Shown one piece after another: positions 50,393-59,269 of a stretch of 64,000 nt of DNA. This stretch comes from Candidatus Korarchaeum sp. (lineage in GTDB: Archaea > Korarchaeota > Korarchaeia > Korarchaeales > Korarchaeaceae): positions 496,001 to 560,000 of the forward strand of contig JAWAID010000001.1 in assembly GCA_038888615.1 (NCBI GenBank). The letters run 5' to 3'. The notes beneath the pieces are model-generated. The model ran no database searches. It was not told the origin of the DNA and was given only the letters and a program-made list of their open reading frames with translations. Every line of letters starts with the position of its first letter. Positions within the stretch are counted from its first letter, which is position 1. A program made the translations under genes and the position numbers.

Positions 50393-52264
50393 CTTCTTCT
50401 TCACTCTCTCGCTTACTATGGCTCCATCTATTCTCCCCCTCACAACGCTCATTACCTCTCCCATTACCATACTGAAGGCCCTGCTTCCTCTCTCCGAGAT
50501 TCTATCCCTCAATCTCTCCAAGACAGAGTCTATCACGGAATCCAACTCCTCTAAGCTTATAGAATGACCTCTCACGTAATCGTAGACGCTTGAGAAACTC
50601 CCCCTGGATATCCCCCTAAGTACCTCAGGTACAGCTTCCTTAGCGAGTTTACCCTCACCTATAAGTCTAAAGATCTCCTCCAAGTGACCTTCTGAGATCC
50701 TCTCAACTCTCTCATCCTCTCTCCTCAGCATTTTTATCGTGGACGTTAGCGTAGAGGCCGTGAAGCTCGCGGGTGCTCCGTAAGCCACTAGCCTCTTGAA
50801 GAGCTCCACCTTCCCATCATCGTATAGCTCCCAAGCCAACTCGCTATTTATCCCGTAATTCTCAACTAGTTCCCTTACTATATCCTCAGGCATTCTCGGC
50901 AATCTCTTAATCCTAGCGACTATAGGGGCTGTCTTAACCGGTAGCACGTCGGTCTCAGGATACATCCTAGCCGATCCCGGCATGGGTCTCATGAATGAGG
51001 TATTACCATCGGATAGGGCTCTTCTAGTCTCACTGGGGACTCCCCTAACAGCTGCTTTAAGCCTAGATCTCACTGACTCTAGGGCTAATAAAGAGGTCAC
51101 TTTCTGACCGAAGACAAGTACGAAAGAATCATCATCTTGGCATAGTAGTCTCTCCCTGATCATTTTAACGTCCTCATCGCTTATACCGTAACTCGGTAAC
51201 TCATCCCCATGGATGATCCCCTTGACACCACCGAATACCTTAGCGTAATCCGCTAGCTCGGTCCCGAACCTCCTCCCCGGCTGAACTTCCCGGCCTATCA
51301 ACCCCCTCATACCTCTCACTCTCATCCCGAAAACCCTATCCCCCTTAGAGATCGCCCCCTCTATCAGCCGGGACTTCTTACCCAGGAAGATGTCAGTTAT
51401 ATCTTCAACTGGATCCGAGAAGTAGCTCTCACGGATTCCTCGATGTTCTAATTCCTCCTTGATCCTCAAGAGATTCTGCTGTCGAGATATCTCCCTCCTA
51501 ACTATCTCCGGTATAAGCTCCAGCTCCTGTATCCCCTTTATCTCCTGCCTAGCCCCTCCCTCTATGGAGATGTTTATGTCCTGCCTTATGGTTCCGATCC
51601 CCCTCTGCACCCTACCCGTCGCCCTGAGTATTCTCCCTATCCTCAGAGCGGCCTCCATCGCTTGTTCAGGGTGCCACACGTCAGGCGAGGTGGCTATCTC
51701 AACCAGGGGGATCCCTAATCTATCCAGCTTGTACTTCGCGAACTCAGAAGTACTTTCTACTATGAACGCGGATTCCTCCTCCAAACAGAGGGTTTCTAAT
51801 CCTACCTTTCCCTTAGAAGTGTCTATATAACTTTTTTCTCCTCTTAGGGCAACTAAAGCCGTTCTCTGGAATCCGGTGGTATTACTACCATCGATCACAA
51901 TCTTCCTCATAACGTGAACCTCATCAACAGGTTTCATGTTGAGCATTAGAGCTATCTCTATCGCTATCTCCAAAGCCTCATCATTTATGGGGAGCGGTGG
52001 TGCTTCGTCAACTTCTATCTCGCAGGTAGTATCGTAATACACTCCATAGAAGAAGTCCCTCTTCCTTAAGGACTCGAACTTAGCTGCTGGATCTATAAAC
52101 CCTAACTCGCTGTAAGAGATATTCAAGTTCCTTCTTATCCATTGGTGGGGCTCTTCGTCCCTCAGAGTTGAGGGGCAATTGCAGAAGAGCTTGTGGGAGT
52201 CCAGTCTCTGATGAATCTCAAGGCCCACTCTCAAACCGATGCTCTTGTAGAATTCCTCTTCCAA
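50369..52264 (-). CDS. gatE: glutamyl-tRNA(Gln) amidotransferase subunit E
   Basis: 631 residues. Archaeal GatE: the N-terminal kinase-type domain shared with GatB (GLRVGLEIHQRLDSHKLFCNCP), the central AspRS-like insertion domain found only in GatE, and a C-terminal tail domain with EGKLAKEAVPEVL. With GatD it converts Glu-tRNA(Gln) to Gln-tRNA(Gln), implying that the organism uses the indirect route for glutamine. It directly follows gatD. Confidence 0.95.
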   Translation of the reverse strand: MEEEFYKSIGLRVGLEIHQRLDSHKLFCNCPSTLRDEEPHQWIRRNLNISYSELGFIDPAAKFESLRKRDFFYGVYYDTTCEIEVDEAPPLPINDEALEIAIEIALMLNMKPVDEVHVMRKIVIDGSNTTGFQRTALVALRGEKSYIDTSKGKVGLETLCLEEESAFIVESTSEFAKYKLDRLGIPLVEIATSPDVWHPEQAMEAALRIGRILRATGRVQRGIGTIRQDINISIEGGARQEIKGIQELELIPEIVRREISRQQNLLRIKEELEHRGIRESYFSDPVEDITDIFLGKKSRLIEGAISKGDRVFGMRVRGMRGLIGREVQPGRRFGTELADYAKVFGGVKGIIHGDELPSYGISDEDVKMIRERLLCQDDDSFVLVFGQKVTSLLALESVRSRLKAAVRGVPSETRRALSDGNTSFMRPMPGSARMYPETDVLPVKTAPIVARIKRLPRMPEDIVRELVENYGINSELAWELYDDGKVELFKRLVAYGAPASFTASTLTSTIKMLRREDERVERISEGHLEEIFRLIGEGKLAKEAVPEVLRGISRGSFSSVYDYVRGHSISLEELDSVIDSVLERLRDRISERGSRAFSMVMGEVMSVVRGRIDGAIVSERVKKKLEEFIKA

Positions 52265-52268
52265 GAGA

Positions 52269-53606
52269 TCACCTCCAGCAAGGTGGGAAGGTGTTGATGG
52301 GGATCCGAGACCCTATCTCCCCAGCTAGGTTAGTCAACATGAGTCTTCTGATCTCCTCGAGTTCCTGAGTATGCCCCAGAACGAACATAAGTTTCACGAG
52401 GGAGACCTCAGGAAGCATATCCATAGCAGGTATGGCACCAGCTTCTAGGAGCCTTCTCCCTGTCTCATAGACCTTCAAGTCAACCCTTCCGAACAGACAC
52501 TGGGATGATATTACTACGGGTACTCCGTCTCTAACGAGTTCGCGTACCTCAGGTATCACATGCTTGGGTACGTGGCCCAACCCAGTGCCCGCTATGACGA
52601 TCCCCCCGAACATCGCCTTAAGTGAGCTTAGGTAACCTGAAGGTATCCCGGGCCAGACTTGAACGAGAGCTACCTTATCATAAAGTCTATCATCGAGAGT
52701 AACTTCACTAACTCCCTCCTTCCTCCTTCTGAAGCTATTGGAGATCAACTCGATTGAATCACGACTCACCTTAGCTAGCGGTGGTTCGTTCACTGAAACG
52801 AAAGCGTCCCTCCTCGATGTATGCATTTTCCTCGCTCTCACCCCTCTCAGGACATAAGCGTAATCATCCGAGGGACTCGAGTGCATCACTATGACGGATT
52901 CCGCTATCGGTCCCTGGGCAGCTAATCTAGCGGCAGCTACCACGTTCATAACGGCATCCGTTGATGGTCTATCCACCGATCTCTGAGAACCCACTAAGAT
53001 GACGGGCTTATCGAGACCTCTGAGCATGAAAGCAAGTGCTGATGCCGTGTAATGCATTGTATCAGTACCATGAGCTATGATTACGCCCTCCGATCCCCTC
53101 TTAAGCTCTCTCTCCACGACTCTGGCTATCTCCTTCCAGTGGTCGGGAGTCAGGTTCTCGCTGAACTCAGCGAACAACTTCACGTAATCTATGTTCGCTA
53201 TATCAGCTAGCTCCGGTATCAAGTCGAGCAACTCCTCGGGTCTCTCATGAGATATGACGGCACCCGTTGAGTAGTCCACTCTCGAAGTTATCGTGCCTCC
53301 GGTGACCACCAACGGTACCCTGGGCAATCCCTCCCTGTAGCTCAGCTCCGGAACGGATGTCTCCCTCCTCTCCCCCTTTGAGACCAGCTCGAACTCAGCC
53401 CCCTTTATGTTGATGCCCACGTTGTACCCGTTATCGAGCTTGAGTATGACATGCTCATCATCGAGTATCTCAGGTCTGGGTATGAGGATACCCTCGAAAA
53501 CGTAGCGGTCCTTCCTCACCCTCACCCTATCGAAGTCCTCTATGCCCAAGCTGGAGAGTATTTCCCCAACCCTTCCCCTGTAGTGCAGCATCAAGGGATA
53601 CCTCAA
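52269..53606 (-). CDS. gatD: glutamyl-tRNA(Gln) amidotransferase subunit D
   Basis: 445 residues. An N-terminal beta-barrel-like extension precedes a type I asparaginase domain with VVTGGTITSRVDY (first catalytic Thr) and IIAHGTDTMHYTASAL (second Thr and Asp). It releases ammonia from glutamine or asparagine and channels it to GatE. The two genes are 4 bases apart in the order gatD-gatE. Confidence 0.95.
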   Translation of the reverse strand: MRYPLMLHYRGRVGEILSSLGIEDFDRVRVRKDRYVFEGILIPRPEILDDEHVILKLDNGYNVGINIKGAEFELVSKGERRETSVPELSYREGLPRVPLVVTGGTITSRVDYSTGAVISHERPEELLDLIPELADIANIDYVKLFAEFSENLTPDHWKEIARVVERELKRGSEGVIIAHGTDTMHYTASALAFMLRGLDKPVILVGSQRSVDRPSTDAVMNVVAAARLAAQGPIAESVIVMHSSPSDDYAYVLRGVRARKMHTSRRDAFVSVNEPPLAKVSRDSIELISNSFRRRKEGVSEVTLDDRLYDKVALVQVWPGIPSGYLSSLKAMFGGIVIAGTGLGHVPKHVIPEVRELVRDGVPVVISSQCLFGRVDLKVYETGRRLLEAGAIPAMDMLPEVSLVKLMFVLGHTQELEEIRRLMLTNLAGEIGSRIPINTFPPCWR

Positions 53607-53636
53607 CGCACATTAAAAAAGTGGGGGGAGAAGGGG

Positions 53637-54053
53637 TTAATCGCTCTTTATCAATGGTCTGAACTTGTAAGCATAAGCTATTATCCCGGATTCCCCGCTC
53701 ACCCTCACTTTCCTGAGTACCATCTCGACATCCATGCCCTCAGTGACTTGAGAAGGATCGATATCGGTTAACTGGCTAAGGAGCATCGTCCCATCCTCTA
53801 ATCTCACGAGAGCCACTACGTAAGGTGTGTAGTACTCGTAACCCCTAGGTGCATTCCATACCACGGAGTAATTCACCACTTTACCTCTCCTAGGGAGCTG
53901 CTTCGTGACGACATCTCTGGATCCACAAGAAGGACAGACGTCCTCCTTAGGAAGCATCGTATGGCCGCAGTTCTTACAAATACCCCCCTCCAGCCTATAC
54001 CTAGCTGGTATCTCCCTCCAGTGGGAGGGAACGCTCACCCAGTAGGCCCACAA
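53637..54053 (-). CDS. DUF35 OB-fold/zinc protein of the HMG-CoA synthase complex
   Basis: 138 residues. A rubredoxin-like zinc site (CKNCGHTMLPKEDVCPSCGS) is followed by an OB-fold ending VRVSGESGIIAYAYKFRP. In archaea this protein bridges acetoacetyl-CoA thiolase and HMG-CoA synthase, channelling acetoacetyl-CoA. The gene order HMGCS-thiolase-DUF35 found here is the conserved one. Confidence 0.9.
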   Translation of the reverse strand: MWAYWVSVPSHWREIPARYRLEGGICKNCGHTMLPKEDVCPSCGSRDVVTKQLPRRGKVVNYSVVWNAPRGYEYYTPYVVALVRLEDGTMLLSQLTDIDPSQVTEGMDVEMVLRKVRVSGESGIIAYAYKFRPLIKSD

Positions 54054-54057
54054 GATC

Positions 54058-55194
54058 TCACACTCCCTCCACTAGATGAACCACGGAGTTGCTGCCCAAT
54101 CCTCCGATGCTAAGGACTAGGGCCCTTCTCGCGCCACTCACCTGCCACCCCTGGGCCCTTCCCGCTAGCTGGAGGTAAGCCTCGGCCAACTGGTAGATAG
54201 CTGTAGCGCCAACAGGGTCTCCCCTAGCCTTGGATCCACCCTCTGGGTTAACTGGGATCGGTCCATCCCTCCTCGCCTCACCTTCCCTGAAGAGCTTGTA
54301 GGCCTCTCCCCTGCGGGCTAACCCAAGCTCCTCTACAGCTATGTAACCTAGGACGCTCGAGTACTCCTCTATACTGTAGAAATCTGGCTTAAATTCACTT
54401 ACCTTCGAAAGAGCTCTTTCTAAAGCTGCTCTAATGGAGGGCATTTCCACGATGGAGCTCCTGCTGTATAGAGAAATTCTATCCGTAGCTTGTCCGAATG
54501 AGACGATCTTAGCGTTACCGTTAGGCCCCTCCTCCCTCGACGATATGATCAGGGCAGCGGCACCGTCAGCGAGACCGGGCACGTCCATCATGCTCAGGGG
54601 CTCAGCTAGTAAGGGAGACGACATGTATGTGTTCAGATCTATCTTAAATCTATACTGGGCATGCGGCGTATCCACAGCGTTCTCATGCATGATGATCGGA
54701 AAGTGAGAGAAGTCCTCCCTGTTAATACGGTACCTCTTCATGTACTCCCTCATCACCAGGGCGTGCATGGAGTCCAGGGTCGCCCCGTGGAAAGCCTCGT
54801 ACTCGGAGTCTATGAGTGTTGAGACAGCGGTATTGGAGTCCTCGAGCGATGTGTAATCCGTCATCTTCTCGACTCCTACGACTAGGACCCTTTGAGCCTC
54901 ACCGCTCCTTATCAGAGAGTTAGCTACGATGACTGCAGCAGCTCCAGAAGCGTTAGCTGCCTCTACCTTTAATGCAGGCACTCCTGCTATCCCTAAATGG
55001 GAAGCGACGTAAGAGCCTAGGTTCTCCTGCCCGTTTATGACTCCTGAGAGCGAGTTAGATACGACCAGGTAATCCACAGGAACTTCACCGGCATCTCTCA
55101 AAGCAGCTAGCGCTACCTCAGTAACTAAGTTCCTCAAGGACTTTTCCCAGTGATCCCCGACCTTCAGGACACCTGCGCCTATTATGAAGACCAT
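54058..55194 (-). CDS. thiolase-fold protein lacking the catalytic cysteine and histidines
   Basis: 378 residues, archaeal SCPx-type thiolase fold and length. The active-site block VEAACAS of archaeal acetoacetyl-CoA thiolases reads VEAANASGAAA here (Asn81 in the cysteine's place). The HDCF motif reads IEEYSS, and the GHPVGATG loop reads GDPVGATA (Asp326). All acid-base and nucleophile residues are replaced, so thiolysis or Claisen condensation by the usual mechanism should not occur. Its place between HMG-CoA synthase and DUF35 genes suggests a structural role in that complex, or a different reaction. Confidence 0.85.
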   Translation of the reverse strand: MVFIIGAGVLKVGDHWEKSLRNLVTEVALAALRDAGEVPVDYLVVSNSLSGVINGQENLGSYVASHLGIAGVPALKVEAANASGAAAVIVANSLIRSGEAQRVLVVGVEKMTDYTSLEDSNTAVSTLIDSEYEAFHGATLDSMHALVMREYMKRYRINREDFSHFPIIMHENAVDTPHAQYRFKIDLNTYMSSPLLAEPLSMMDVPGLADGAAALIISSREEGPNGNAKIVSFGQATDRISLYSRSSIVEMPSIRAALERALSKVSEFKPDFYSIEEYSSVLGYIAVEELGLARRGEAYKLFREGEARRDGPIPVNPEGGSKARGDPVGATAIYQLAEAYLQLAGRAQGWQVSGARRALVLSIGGLGSNSVVHLVEGV

Positions 55195-55203
55195 TCTATC
55201 ACC

Positions 55204-56289
55204 TCAATATCCGCTGAAATCGTGTAACATCCTTATCATCCTCCTGTACCTAGCGTAAATAGCGTAATCAACGTACTCCTTCCTAGAGACATAATCCATC
55301 GTCTTCGGAGCTAGATCCTGAACGGCCTCTATCCCCTCCCGGGTCTCTATATGGAAAGCATCGCTACCAGCACCGGATCCGAAGGAGACGACTAAGATCC
55401 TCTGTCCGGGCTTCGCTTGGTCCAGTACTGCAGCCAGACCTACTAGGGCTGATCCACTGTACGTGTTCCCTATGAAAGGGGTCACCAATCCCGGCTTTAT
55501 TTTATCAGGGGTGAACCCCAACCTAGTACCCACCCTCAGTGGGAACTTACCGTTCGGCTGGTGGAAGATGGCGTAATCGTAGTCCTCAGGCTTAGTCCCC
55601 ATTAGGCTCATCAACTCCTTAGCTGCGGATATTATGTGTCTGAAGTAAGCGGGCTCTCCTGTGAAAGCCCTCGTGTGAGCAGGGTAGTGCTCATGCTGCC
55701 TCCTCCAGAAATCAGGGGTATCTGTGACGTAGGAGAGAGAGGATTCTATGACAGCTACGGATTCGCTAGAAGGTCCTAAAATGTAAGCAGCTCCTCCTGC
55801 AGAAGCTGTATACTCTAAAGCATCTCCAGGAGCTCCTTGTGCGGTATCGGCCCCTACAGCAAGTCCGTAATCTATCATCCCAGATCCTACTAATCCGATA
55901 ACGGATTGAATAGCTTCAGTTCCCGCTTTACACGCGAACTCGTAATCAGCCCCTGTAGTGAGCCTCCTCGGTCCTCCGGCGCCGAGAGCTTCCACTAGCA
56001 TTGTGGCAGTCGTTTTAACAGCATAAGGTTTTGATTCCGTACCCACGTACACAGCCCTTATGTTCGAGGGGTCTATCCTAGCTCTCCTGAGGGCGTTCAC
56101 TGAGGCCTCGTAAGCTATGGTGAAGGTGTCCTCGTCCAGACCAGGTACGCTCTTCTCATCGACCATTATGCCAGCTGCGTAACGCTTCCATTCTCTTCCC
56201 CACCCCCTAGCGAGCTCCTCTGATCTTATTCTCCACTTGGGTACGTAGACCCCCCACCCAACTATCCCAACTTTCCTGCTTGCCTTCAT
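55204..56289 (-). CDS. hmgB: hydroxymethylglutaryl-CoA synthase, archaeal
   Basis: 361 residues. Archaeal HMG-CoA synthase: [14 protein letters not shown] at the N-terminus, catalytic Cys120 in [11 protein letters not shown], catalytic His in [11 protein letters not shown] and a Gly-rich loop [10 protein letters not shown]. It condenses acetoacetyl-CoA with acetyl-CoA as the entry to the mevalonate route for isoprenoid lipids. GGTGA lies 7 bases before the ATG. Expected leader of about 65 bases. Confidence 0.94.
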   Translation of the reverse strand: MKASRKVGIVGWGVYVPKWRIRSEELARGWGREWKRYAAGIMVDEKSVPGLDEDTFTIAYEASVNALRRARIDPSNIRAVYVGTESKPYAVKTTATMLVEALGAGGPRRLTTGADYEFACKAGTEAIQSVIGLVGSGMIDYGLAVGADTAQGAPGDALEYTASAGGAAYILGPSSESVAVIESSLSYVTDTPDFWRRQHEHYPAHTRAFTGEPAYFRHIISAAKELMSLMGTKPEDYDYAIFHQPNGKFPLRVGTRLGFTPDKIKPGLVTPFIGNTYSGSALVGLAAVLDQAKPGQRILVVSFGSGAGSDAFHIETREGIEAVQDLAPKTMDYVSRKEYVDYAIYARYRRMIRMLHDFSGY

Positions 56290-56333
56290 ATGGTCTTCAC
56301 CCTTCCTCTCACCGCACCATAGGGAGCATAGCA

Positions 56334-56373
56334 GTAATCGTCGAGGATTGCCGAGCTTGGCTGGAGCGATTAC
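56334..56373. promoter_or_regulatory. inverted repeat at the HMG-CoA synthase promoter
   Basis: GTAATCG (56334-56340) and CGATTAC (56367-56373) form a perfect 7-bp inverted repeat with 26 bases between, enclosing a second GCC/GGC hairpin. The TATA-like AAATATTTTTAGG (minus strand, 56375-56386) directly adjoins it, so the repeat spans the expected transcription start near 56355. Position suggests an operator; no binding protein is known. Confidence 0.35.
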
Positions 56374-56502
56374 CTAAAAATATTTGTTGTACTAACGTGA
56401 AGCATAACACATAGTGATCTACTGGCCGAGAAGCCATAATTCGCTCCGAGTAAAAACCGTAATTTGATTAATTTTTAACCTCTTCCGATATGTAAGGAAA
56501 AT

Positions 56503-56973
56503 TTACATATTGTACCACCTGCCCAGGAGCTTCAGGAGGAGGGAGCCTATCAGCACTATTGAGATTAGAGAACCAGCAAGCACGTAGATGAAGGTTACCG
56601 GGAAGGGAAGACCTAGTAGCTCATAGAGATATGAGGAGACTACTATAGATATTGTGAACGGCATCTGGGCTAATGCGAGAACCTTTCTTCTCCTGAGCCT
56701 CCACCCTAAATAAGCAGCTATTAAGTTGGCTAAGGAACCGCCTATAGCATCTACCACGCCGAAGGGCCCTAACAAGTTCGCGATGAAGCACCCTACTGAT
56801 GTCCCTATTACTACGGGTGTCCCGAACAGCAATGATAGGGCTAGCAAAGAGTCGGAAATCCTCACTTGGATTTCGTAGAAGGATATGGGTGTTAAGGCGA
56901 TCGTAATGGTCGCATATAAGGCAGCGAATACTGAGGTCATGGCCACCCTCATCGTTAACCCTTGATCCCTCAT
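56503..56973 (-). CDS. queT: QueT-family ECF S component (queuosine/archaeosine precursor uptake)
   Basis: 156 residues, five to six membrane helices. FAALYATITIALTPISFYEIQVRISDSLLALSLLFG and GCFIANLLGPFGVVDAIGGSLANLIAAYLG are the QueT/QrtT signature. These membrane subunits import deazapurine precursors such as preQ0/preQ1 in bacteria; in an archaeon this would feed archaeosine in tRNA. It lies 21 bases after the Ogg2 gene in the same direction. The upstream 200 bases toward HMG-CoA synthase hold no further gene. Confidence 0.82.
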   Translation of the reverse strand: MRDQGLTMRVAMTSVFAALYATITIALTPISFYEIQVRISDSLLALSLLFGTPVVIGTSVGCFIANLLGPFGVVDAIGGSLANLIAAYLGWRLRRRKVLALAQMPFTISIVVSSYLYELLGLPFPVTFIYVLAGSLISIVLIGSLLLKLLGRWYNM

Positions 56974-56994
56974 ACGGCCTAGCCGCCGTCCAAG

Positions 56995-57630
56995 CTACTT
57001 TATAACCTTACCTGTCCCCAGGTACCATAGGTAGAGATCCAGTTCTCCCACGGGCATACCTGACCTCCTAGCTACGTGCTCTAGCAAGGACTCTATCTCT
57101 AGATACCTCCTTCTACTCAAACTCTTAGGTCTTTCCTCCAACAGACCGAACCTTAACAATACGTTGAGCACATGCAAGTCGATTATCGAGACATTCTTAT
57201 ATCCGATGTTCCTGAGGAAATGACTAGCCTCCTTATAGCCTAATCCCTTCACGTTCTTGACTAGCCACTCCCTAAGGAGCTTCTCATCCTTAAAGCTGTT
57301 CATCACATCCCTCAGTACTGGTACTAGCCTCCTAGCCCCTACTATGAACTCAGCTCTCCTCTTAGGATACCTATGACCTAACTCAGCTAGTCTCTCAGCG
57401 AGCTCTCTCTCGGTTAGCGTGAAGATACCGTCCCCTAGTGAGCGGAGGATCCTTAAGGCGCCCTCCGCGCTGAAGTTCGCAGTGAGTAGGCAGAAGACCA
57501 ACTCCCTGAACAAGTCCTCATTACTCCCGTTCCTCAGCTCCTCGAACTCTTTCATCCTTCTCTTCACTATATCTCTAACCTGGCTGCTCTTCAGCTTATT
57601 TATCTCATCTAAAAGCTCCTCAACACCCAA
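56995..57630 (-). CDS. ogg2: 8-oxoguanine DNA glycosylase/lyase (Ogg2 family)
   Basis: 211 residues. Helix-hairpin-helix VKGLGYKEASHFLRNIGYKN with the catalytic Lys133, and Asp151 in SIIDLHVLNVLLRFG, match archaeal Ogg2 enzymes. The C-terminal Lys next to the end (GTGKVIK) is also typical. It removes 8-oxoguanine and nicks the DNA by beta-elimination. TTG start at 57630, chosen because GAGGGAG stands 6 bases upstream and the frame directly follows the superoxide-reductase-like gene. Confidence 0.9.
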   Translation of the reverse strand: MGVEELLDEINKLKSSQVRDIVKRRMKEFEELRNGSNEDLFRELVFCLLTANFSAEGALRILRSLGDGIFTLTERELAERLAELGHRYPKRRAEFIVGARRLVPVLRDVMNSFKDEKLLREWLVKNVKGLGYKEASHFLRNIGYKNVSIIDLHVLNVLLRFGLLEERPKSLSRRRYLEIESLLEHVARRSGMPVGELDLYLWYLGTGKVIK

Positions 57631-57631
57631 A

Positions 57632-58282
57632 TCAATCTCCCTCTAAACTATAAGTAACGAAAGCTCCCTCATCATCCTCCTCTATGACCTCTAGTTTTGA
57701 CTTCACCCCGAATTCCTCTAAGAGCTGTCTGAAATCCTCGAAGTAATCGTAGAAACCGCAGGTCCTGCAGAAGTTACCGGAGAACTCCACTTTAATCGTC
57801 TTATCAGTGACCTGCAGTATGGTAGCAACGGATTCCCTTCCTCTAAGTGAATTGTACTTATCTATAGCCTTTAAAACGGCTTCCGAGATCTCGAGATTGG
57901 CCGGTTCGTATTTATGCTCCCACAAACCGTGTTTCGAGCACATCACCCTTACGGTGAAGGGACCATCGAGTTTACGGAAGGAAGCTTCGGGCCGGCTCAT
58001 GAGATCCAAGTACTCCCTCGCACGCCGGGCTCCATCCTTAGCTACTTCTATCCAGAGGATCCTGCTTCCCTCGTTCATGTCATGTGGAACCAGTCCCACC
58101 TCGATTATCATCTCACCCTCATCTAGGTAAACTCTGGGCATATGATCTTCCGAGAATCCGATGGAATTGGGAGTCAACTGAGTCATGCTCTTACCGCAGC
58201 AGATAAGGGGGCTTTCTCTCGGTATATGCTCCTCCACGATCCTTCCGCATGAGGGACAGTAGAGGAACTTGGAGGTCCCCAT
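57632..58282 (-). CDS. divergent desulfoferrodoxin/superoxide-reductase-like fusion protein
   Basis: 216 residues. The N-terminal desulforedoxin-type finger has Cys9, Cys12, Cys28 and Cys29 (YCPSCGR, ICCGKSM). The next part follows the superoxide reductase fold: EDHMPRV (His47), VPHDMNEGSRI (His67) and MCSKHGLWE (Cys115, His118). Of the five iron ligands of the reductase, the third histidine is replaced by Arg74, and the usual Lys before the first His is Asp. From about residue 130 a new domain follows with FCRTCGFYDYFEDF (Cys172, Cys175). It heads an operon with ogg2 and queT. Whether it still reduces superoxide is uncertain. Confidence 0.7.
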   Translation of the reverse strand: MGTSKFLYCPSCGRIVEEHIPRESPLICCGKSMTQLTPNSIGFSEDHMPRVYLDEGEMIIEVGLVPHDMNEGSRILWIEVAKDGARRAREYLDLMSRPEASFRKLDGPFTVRVMCSKHGLWEHKYEPANLEISEAVLKAIDKYNSLRGRESVATILQVTDKTIKVEFSGNFCRTCGFYDYFEDFRQLLEEFGVKSKLEVIEEDDEGAFVTYSLEGD

Positions 58283-58400
58283 GATACCATCCGGTTTCAG
58301 AGTGGACCTCCCAAAATAATTGTTATGAGGTCAGGACTCGGCAAACTCGTCATGGGACGTCAGCCGGTTGATCCTACTTCATTCCTCATGGAACGAGACT

Positions 58401-58421
58401 CAAAAGAAATAAAAATTTTTC
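58401..58421 (-). terminator. T-rich terminator of the sdh operon
   Basis: About 12 bases past the sdhB stop codon the minus strand reads GAAAAATTTTTATTTCTTTTG, a T-rich tract of the kind that ends archaeal transcripts. No strong hairpin is needed. Confidence 0.5.
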
Positions 58422-58432
58422 GGTATTTGGCC

Positions 58433-59269
58433 TTACCTCCTCTTAACTTCTCCTATCTTCGACGGCAATACCTCAGCTGGTTTGTGGGGCCTGAAACCGA
58501 ACTTCCTCCTTACGATGAGCCTCTTAAGGAGCTGTATCCCCTGTCCTGGATCCACGTACTTGGGGCAGACATCTGAGCATGAGGTAGCGAAGTGGCAGCG
58601 CCAACAACCGTGATCGCTATCTACGATAGCTATTCTTTCATCTAACCCATCGTCCCTGCTATCGACCATGTACCTGTAAGCTTGAGCTAGCGCCTGAGGA
58701 CCCAAGTACTCGTGATCCGTCGCGACCGTGGGGCAGGCGGAGTAGCAAGCTCCGCACTTAAGGCAGTCCGTGAACTGGTAATATCTAGCATATTCCTCTA
58801 TGGTCTGCCTATACTCTCCTGTAGGATTCTCCAACTCCTCGACGTCCTTCCTTATTATCCAAGGTTTGACAGCTCTATGCTTCTCAAAGAACGGAGTGAA
58901 GTCCCCTACCAGATCTCTGATCACGGAGAAGTTATCTAGGGGTCTGAGCTCGATGAAATCCCTATTGTGAGCGACCTCAAGGACTCTAGTCCTGCAAACG
59001 AGCATCTGCCTTCCGTTAACCATCATAGCACAGGAACCGCATAAAGCTTGTCCACATGAGTATCTGAAACTCAGTGATGGGTCTATCTCCTCCTTTATCC
59101 TGAGCAGAGCGTCTAATATGGTTGTACCTCTACTTACCTCGATCTCATACTCCTTCCACTCAGGGAAGAAGTCCTTCTTGGGATTATACTTGTAAACTCT
59201 CAGCTTAACCACCTTAACGGGCTTCCAGAGGTCAATTGAAGACTGCTCCATCATCGAGATCACCTCCAC
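58433..59269 (-). CDS. sdhB: succinate dehydrogenase/fumarate reductase iron-sulfur subunit
   Basis: 278 residues. The [2Fe-2S] motif is YSCGQALCGSCAMMVNG followed by a single C (CRTRVLE). The [4Fe-4S] motif is CLKCGACYSACP, and the third cluster lies in CWRCHFATSCSDVCPKYVDP. It transfers electrons from the flavin of SdhA to quinone in the membrane. The C-terminus ends soon after the last cluster with a basic tail. It is the last gene of sdhACDB. Confidence 0.94.
   Translation of the reverse strand: MEVISMMEQSSIDLWKPVKVVKLRVYKYNPKKDFFPEWKEYEIEVSRGTTILDALLRIKEEIDPSLSFRYSCGQALCGSCAMMVNGRQMLVCRTRVLEVAHNRDFIELRPLDNFSVIRDLVGDFTPFFEKHRAVKPWIIRKDVEELENPTGEYRQTIEEYARYYQFTDCLKCGACYSACPTVATDHEYLGPQALAQAYRYMVDSRDDGLDERIAIVDSDHGCWRCHFATSCSDVCPKYVDPGQGIQLLKRLIVRRKFGFRPHKPAEVLPSKIGEVKRR

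Noticed and set aside
56338-56372. tRNA-like sequence (TTGCCGAGCTTGGCTGGAG resembles a class II tRNA D arm)
   Set aside because: No anticodon arm, T arm or acceptor pairing follows, and the repeat GTAATCG/CGATTAC accounts for the symmetry.
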